A stretch of DNA of 32,809 nt from Bacteroidota bacterium (lineage in GTDB: Bacteria; Bacteroidota; Bacteroidia; Chitinophagales; Saprospiraceae): the NCBI GenBank assembly GCA_017857395.1, contig JAFMDF010000072.1, positions 1 through 32,809 on the forward strand, in the 5' to 3' direction. A program made the position numbers and the translations under genes. The notes under the pieces are model-generated. The model was not told the DNA's origin and made no database searches. It saw nothing but the letters and a program-made list of their open reading frames with translations. This document shows, one piece after another, positions 31,105-32,809 of the stretch. Every line of letters starts with the position of its first letter. Position 1 is the stretch's first letter.

Positions 31105-31180
31105 AAAATAGCGAAGAGAAAAGAGACTTGATTCGTAATTAAACCAAACTTTACCTCTCCTCTTCACGGGCTATTTTATT
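31105..31180 (+). terminator. Imperfect terminator after pdxH
   Basis: AAAATAGC-GAAGAG (31105-31118) pairs with CTCTTC and GGCTATTTT (about 31160-31177) over a large loop, followed by ATTTTTG. The stem is interrupted, so efficiency is uncertain. The remaining bases up to 31387 hold no recognisable gene. Confidence 0.55.
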
Positions 31181-31387
31181 TTTGTATGATTTCAATCGGA
31201 CTCAAAATAATCTAATCAACTACTACTTGAATTCAACAAGAATACGACAATATTATTCGGGATGATTGGGTCTCTTCTTGTAGCAAAATGAAACCCCAAA
31301 GACTCCCATATTAAGATAAATTCCAAATACTTTTTTTCTTCAGAGAAAACAAATTTTCTTATTTTCATCTTGTTTTTATTTTGAGAT

Positions 31388-32737
31388 TTATTCACAACCC
31401 AAATCTTGCTTAGATTGTGTATCATTATTAGGAAAACAATTTCCAGATAACACACTAGTTGGCACATACCTATCCATTTCTTCATCATATAAACCATTTC
31501 GAAGAAAATCAATTAACTGAGCTTTTTCCTCCTCCGTTAACTCAATTGGACGGAAAGAAGGAGACAATCGGTCGTTAGCGACTAAAGGATTTTCAGAAGT
31601 AGCTTTTATTTTAAAATCAATCACTTCTTCCAAAGAAGTTTTAGAACTTCCATGAAAAAAGGAGACATACTCCTTCAATTGATATAATTGCGGCACTTTA
31701 AAACGATACATATCTGATTCTTTGCCTGTAAACATTCCTCTGCCCAAGATTCTAGGGTCGTCTGGTCCTGTATTCAAACCGCCTAATTCGTACATGTCTT
31801 GCGTGCCCAAAGCATGAAAACGCATGGCGCTAAAAGAAGGACCTCTATGGCAAGAATAGCACCTTGCTTTACCAAAAAATAAATTCGCTCCTTTTTTCTG
31901 ATTATCTGTTAGCGCATTGCCCTTTCCTTTTAAATATTCTTGAAAAGGGGCTTTATTCGTTAATAGGGTTCGCAAATAAGCACTAATGGCAAAACTAGAA
32001 GTAGTAGTAGAGTAGCGTTCTTCTTCTGGGAAATCGGGAAATGCTTTATCGTAATAAGGTCGATAGCCATAATCATCCAAAACATGGTCATTTATCTCCA
32101 TTCGGTGCAATTCAAATGCTTCAATATTCTGCGCCTCTAAGCCTGCATAACCCGTATGGTTTACCTCTGCTACACCTGTCCAATATTCCTCCGTATTTTT
32201 GTTAACGCCTCCTGCCCCAAACATACCACTCCAAAGTGTATTCGTGACAAAAGCTGTATTAATCGGATTTAAGGGGCGATTTCCTTGGGCATCTAAATCG
32301 GTTTCTTCATAGCCTTCTTGAATCATTCTAAATTCGCCATTATGCCCATAGCCTCCCGCACCGTCTGCAATTCCTTGTTTTCTTCCTGGTAAAAATCCAG
32401 CGGTTGGGATATGGCAAGAAGAACAAGAATAAGCCTCATAACAATTATCATTTTGAGGTATTTGAGCCAATCCAGTTTCAAAAAATAACAACTTTCCTAA
32501 TGCTACCTTTTCGGCAGTCAACGGATTTTGTGGGTCTTGATTCGGAATATTGGCATAGTCGTCCGATTCAGGCATAATGTAATAATCAATATCTCCTGTT
32601 TCAGAGCTATTACTAATCGCTTTTTTAAGGGACTCATCAATCGGGTCTTCTTCATGCGGAATAAATTCTTCTCTTGAGTCGTCGCTACAACCCATTAATA
32701 AACCAAAAAAGACCATAGCTTGTAGTAATCTTCGCAT
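31388..32737 (-). CDS. Di-haem cytochrome c peroxidase/MauG family lipoprotein
   Basis: 449 residues. Lipobox LLMGC (Cys17), then an acidic linker of about 50 residues. Two haem motifs: C105-S-S-C108-H109 in the N-terminal domain and C293-Y-S-C296-H297 in the C-terminal domain. Family blocks are AEKVALGKLLFFETGL, RPLNPINTAFVTNTLWSG, DNQKKGANLFFGKA and DMYRFKVPQLYQLKEYVSFFHG. Enzymes of this group reduce H2O2 or oxidise other substrates in the periplasm. It is convergent with pdxH. The 72 bp upstream to the window end show no operator pair. Confidence 0.9.
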   Translation of the reverse strand: MRRLLQAMVFFGLLMGCSDDSREEFIPHEEDPIDESLKKAISNSSETGDIDYYIMPESDDYANIPNQDPQNPLTAEKVALGKLLFFETGLAQIPQNDNCYEAYSCSSCHIPTAGFLPGRKQGIADGAGGYGHNGEFRMIQEGYEETDLDAQGNRPLNPINTAFVTNTLWSGMFGAGGVNKNTEEYWTGVAEVNHTGYAGLEAQNIEAFELHRMEINDHVLDDYGYRPYYDKAFPDFPEEERYSTTTSSFAISAYLRTLLTNKAPFQEYLKGKGNALTDNQKKGANLFFGKARCYSCHRGPSFSAMRFHALGTQDMYELGGLNTGPDDPRILGRGMFTGKESDMYRFKVPQLYQLKEYVSFFHGSSKTSLEEVIDFKIKATSENPLVANDRLSPSFRPIELTEEEKAQLIDFLRNGLYDEEMDRYVPTSVLSGNCFPNNDTQSKQDLGCE

Positions 32738-32809
32738 AGTGTGGTTATGTTTTTGTTGTAAAAAAATAGTTATTTCTAGCCTTTTTGAATTGTATATCTA
32801 TACTATTTT

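Noticed and set aside
31216-31512. 98-codon minus-strand frame overlapping the end of the di-haem peroxidase gene
   Set aside because: It is an out-of-frame shadow over the peroxidase 3' end and its downstream region, with no recognisable domain.
1-32809. CRISPR arrays, rRNA and tRNA genes, integrases or transposase genes
   Set aside because: None was recognised by eye. The repeats found are short inverted or dispersed repeats with no array structure, and the two mobile elements carry no coding frame.

Overview
The window comes from a low-GC member of the Bacteroidota. Where a promoter core can be seen it is of the TAnnTTTG type, Shine-Dalgarno sequences are weak, and the gene content is typical of the phylum: a CcoN-CcoO fusion, FixH, a mono-haem CcoP and a lipoprotein-type clade II NosZ. 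Saprospiraceae-like relatives are a plausible guess, but the sequence alone does not prove it. The theme is low-oxygen respiration: a high-affinity cbb3 oxidase, nitrous oxide reduction, stress proteins for oxygen limitation, and an oxygen-sensing circuit that seems to control them.

Layout. 1-3.1 kb: a CBS-domain protein diverges from a soluble PAS histidine kinase carrying the FixL haem-ligand signature, followed by a response regulator fused to a CRP/FNR DNA-binding module. 3.5-8.2 kb (minus): a run of three tandem-domain universal stress proteins, two paralogous unknown proteins, a DUF2892 membrane protein and a VIT1/CCC1 transporter. 8.4-9.2 kb: a KilA-N protein. 9.3-16.1 kb (minus): cbb3 oxidase and assembly genes (ccoS, a 32-residue peptide, ccoNO, a ccoQ-like peptide, ccoP, ccoG, ccoH, a TauE/DsbD-like protein), diverging from a flavodoxin. 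17.1-25.4 kb (minus): nosZ, cupin, a 4-TM protein, nosL, a fasciclin lipoprotein, nosD, a PTPS-like protein, nosF and nosY. 25.7-28.2 kb (plus): an Rrf2 regulator, a mono-haem lipoprotein cytochrome c and a HAHSH-motif polytopic membrane protein. 28.1-32.7 kb: a class III cyclase, a methyltransferase, a cysteine-less thioredoxin-fold protein, pdxH and a di-haem peroxidase.

The most interesting signal is regulatory. Five intergenic regions carry pairs of CRP/FNR-type palindromes (consensus GTGAC-N4-GTCAC) whose centres are always exactly 23 bp apart. At seven promoters the last base of a -7-like element lies exactly 36.5 bp from the centre of the nearer palindrome, which puts that palindrome near -41. 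These promoters face the CBS gene, the kinase/regulator pair, the Usp operon, the cbb3 operon, the flavodoxin, nosZ and the thioredoxin-like/pdxH pair. The recognition helix of the REC-CRP fusion (KESVIR) fits GTGA half-sites. I infer a shortened FixL-FixJ-FixK cascade in which a haem-PAS kinase directly phosphorylates a FixK-like activator.

Two short MITE-like elements with terminal inverted repeats and target duplications have landed at the ends of genes in the nos cluster. One of them changed the last codons of the cupin gene, and part of a second, inverted copy begins the window. Genes for nitrite and NO reductases, nosR and ccoI are not in the window.
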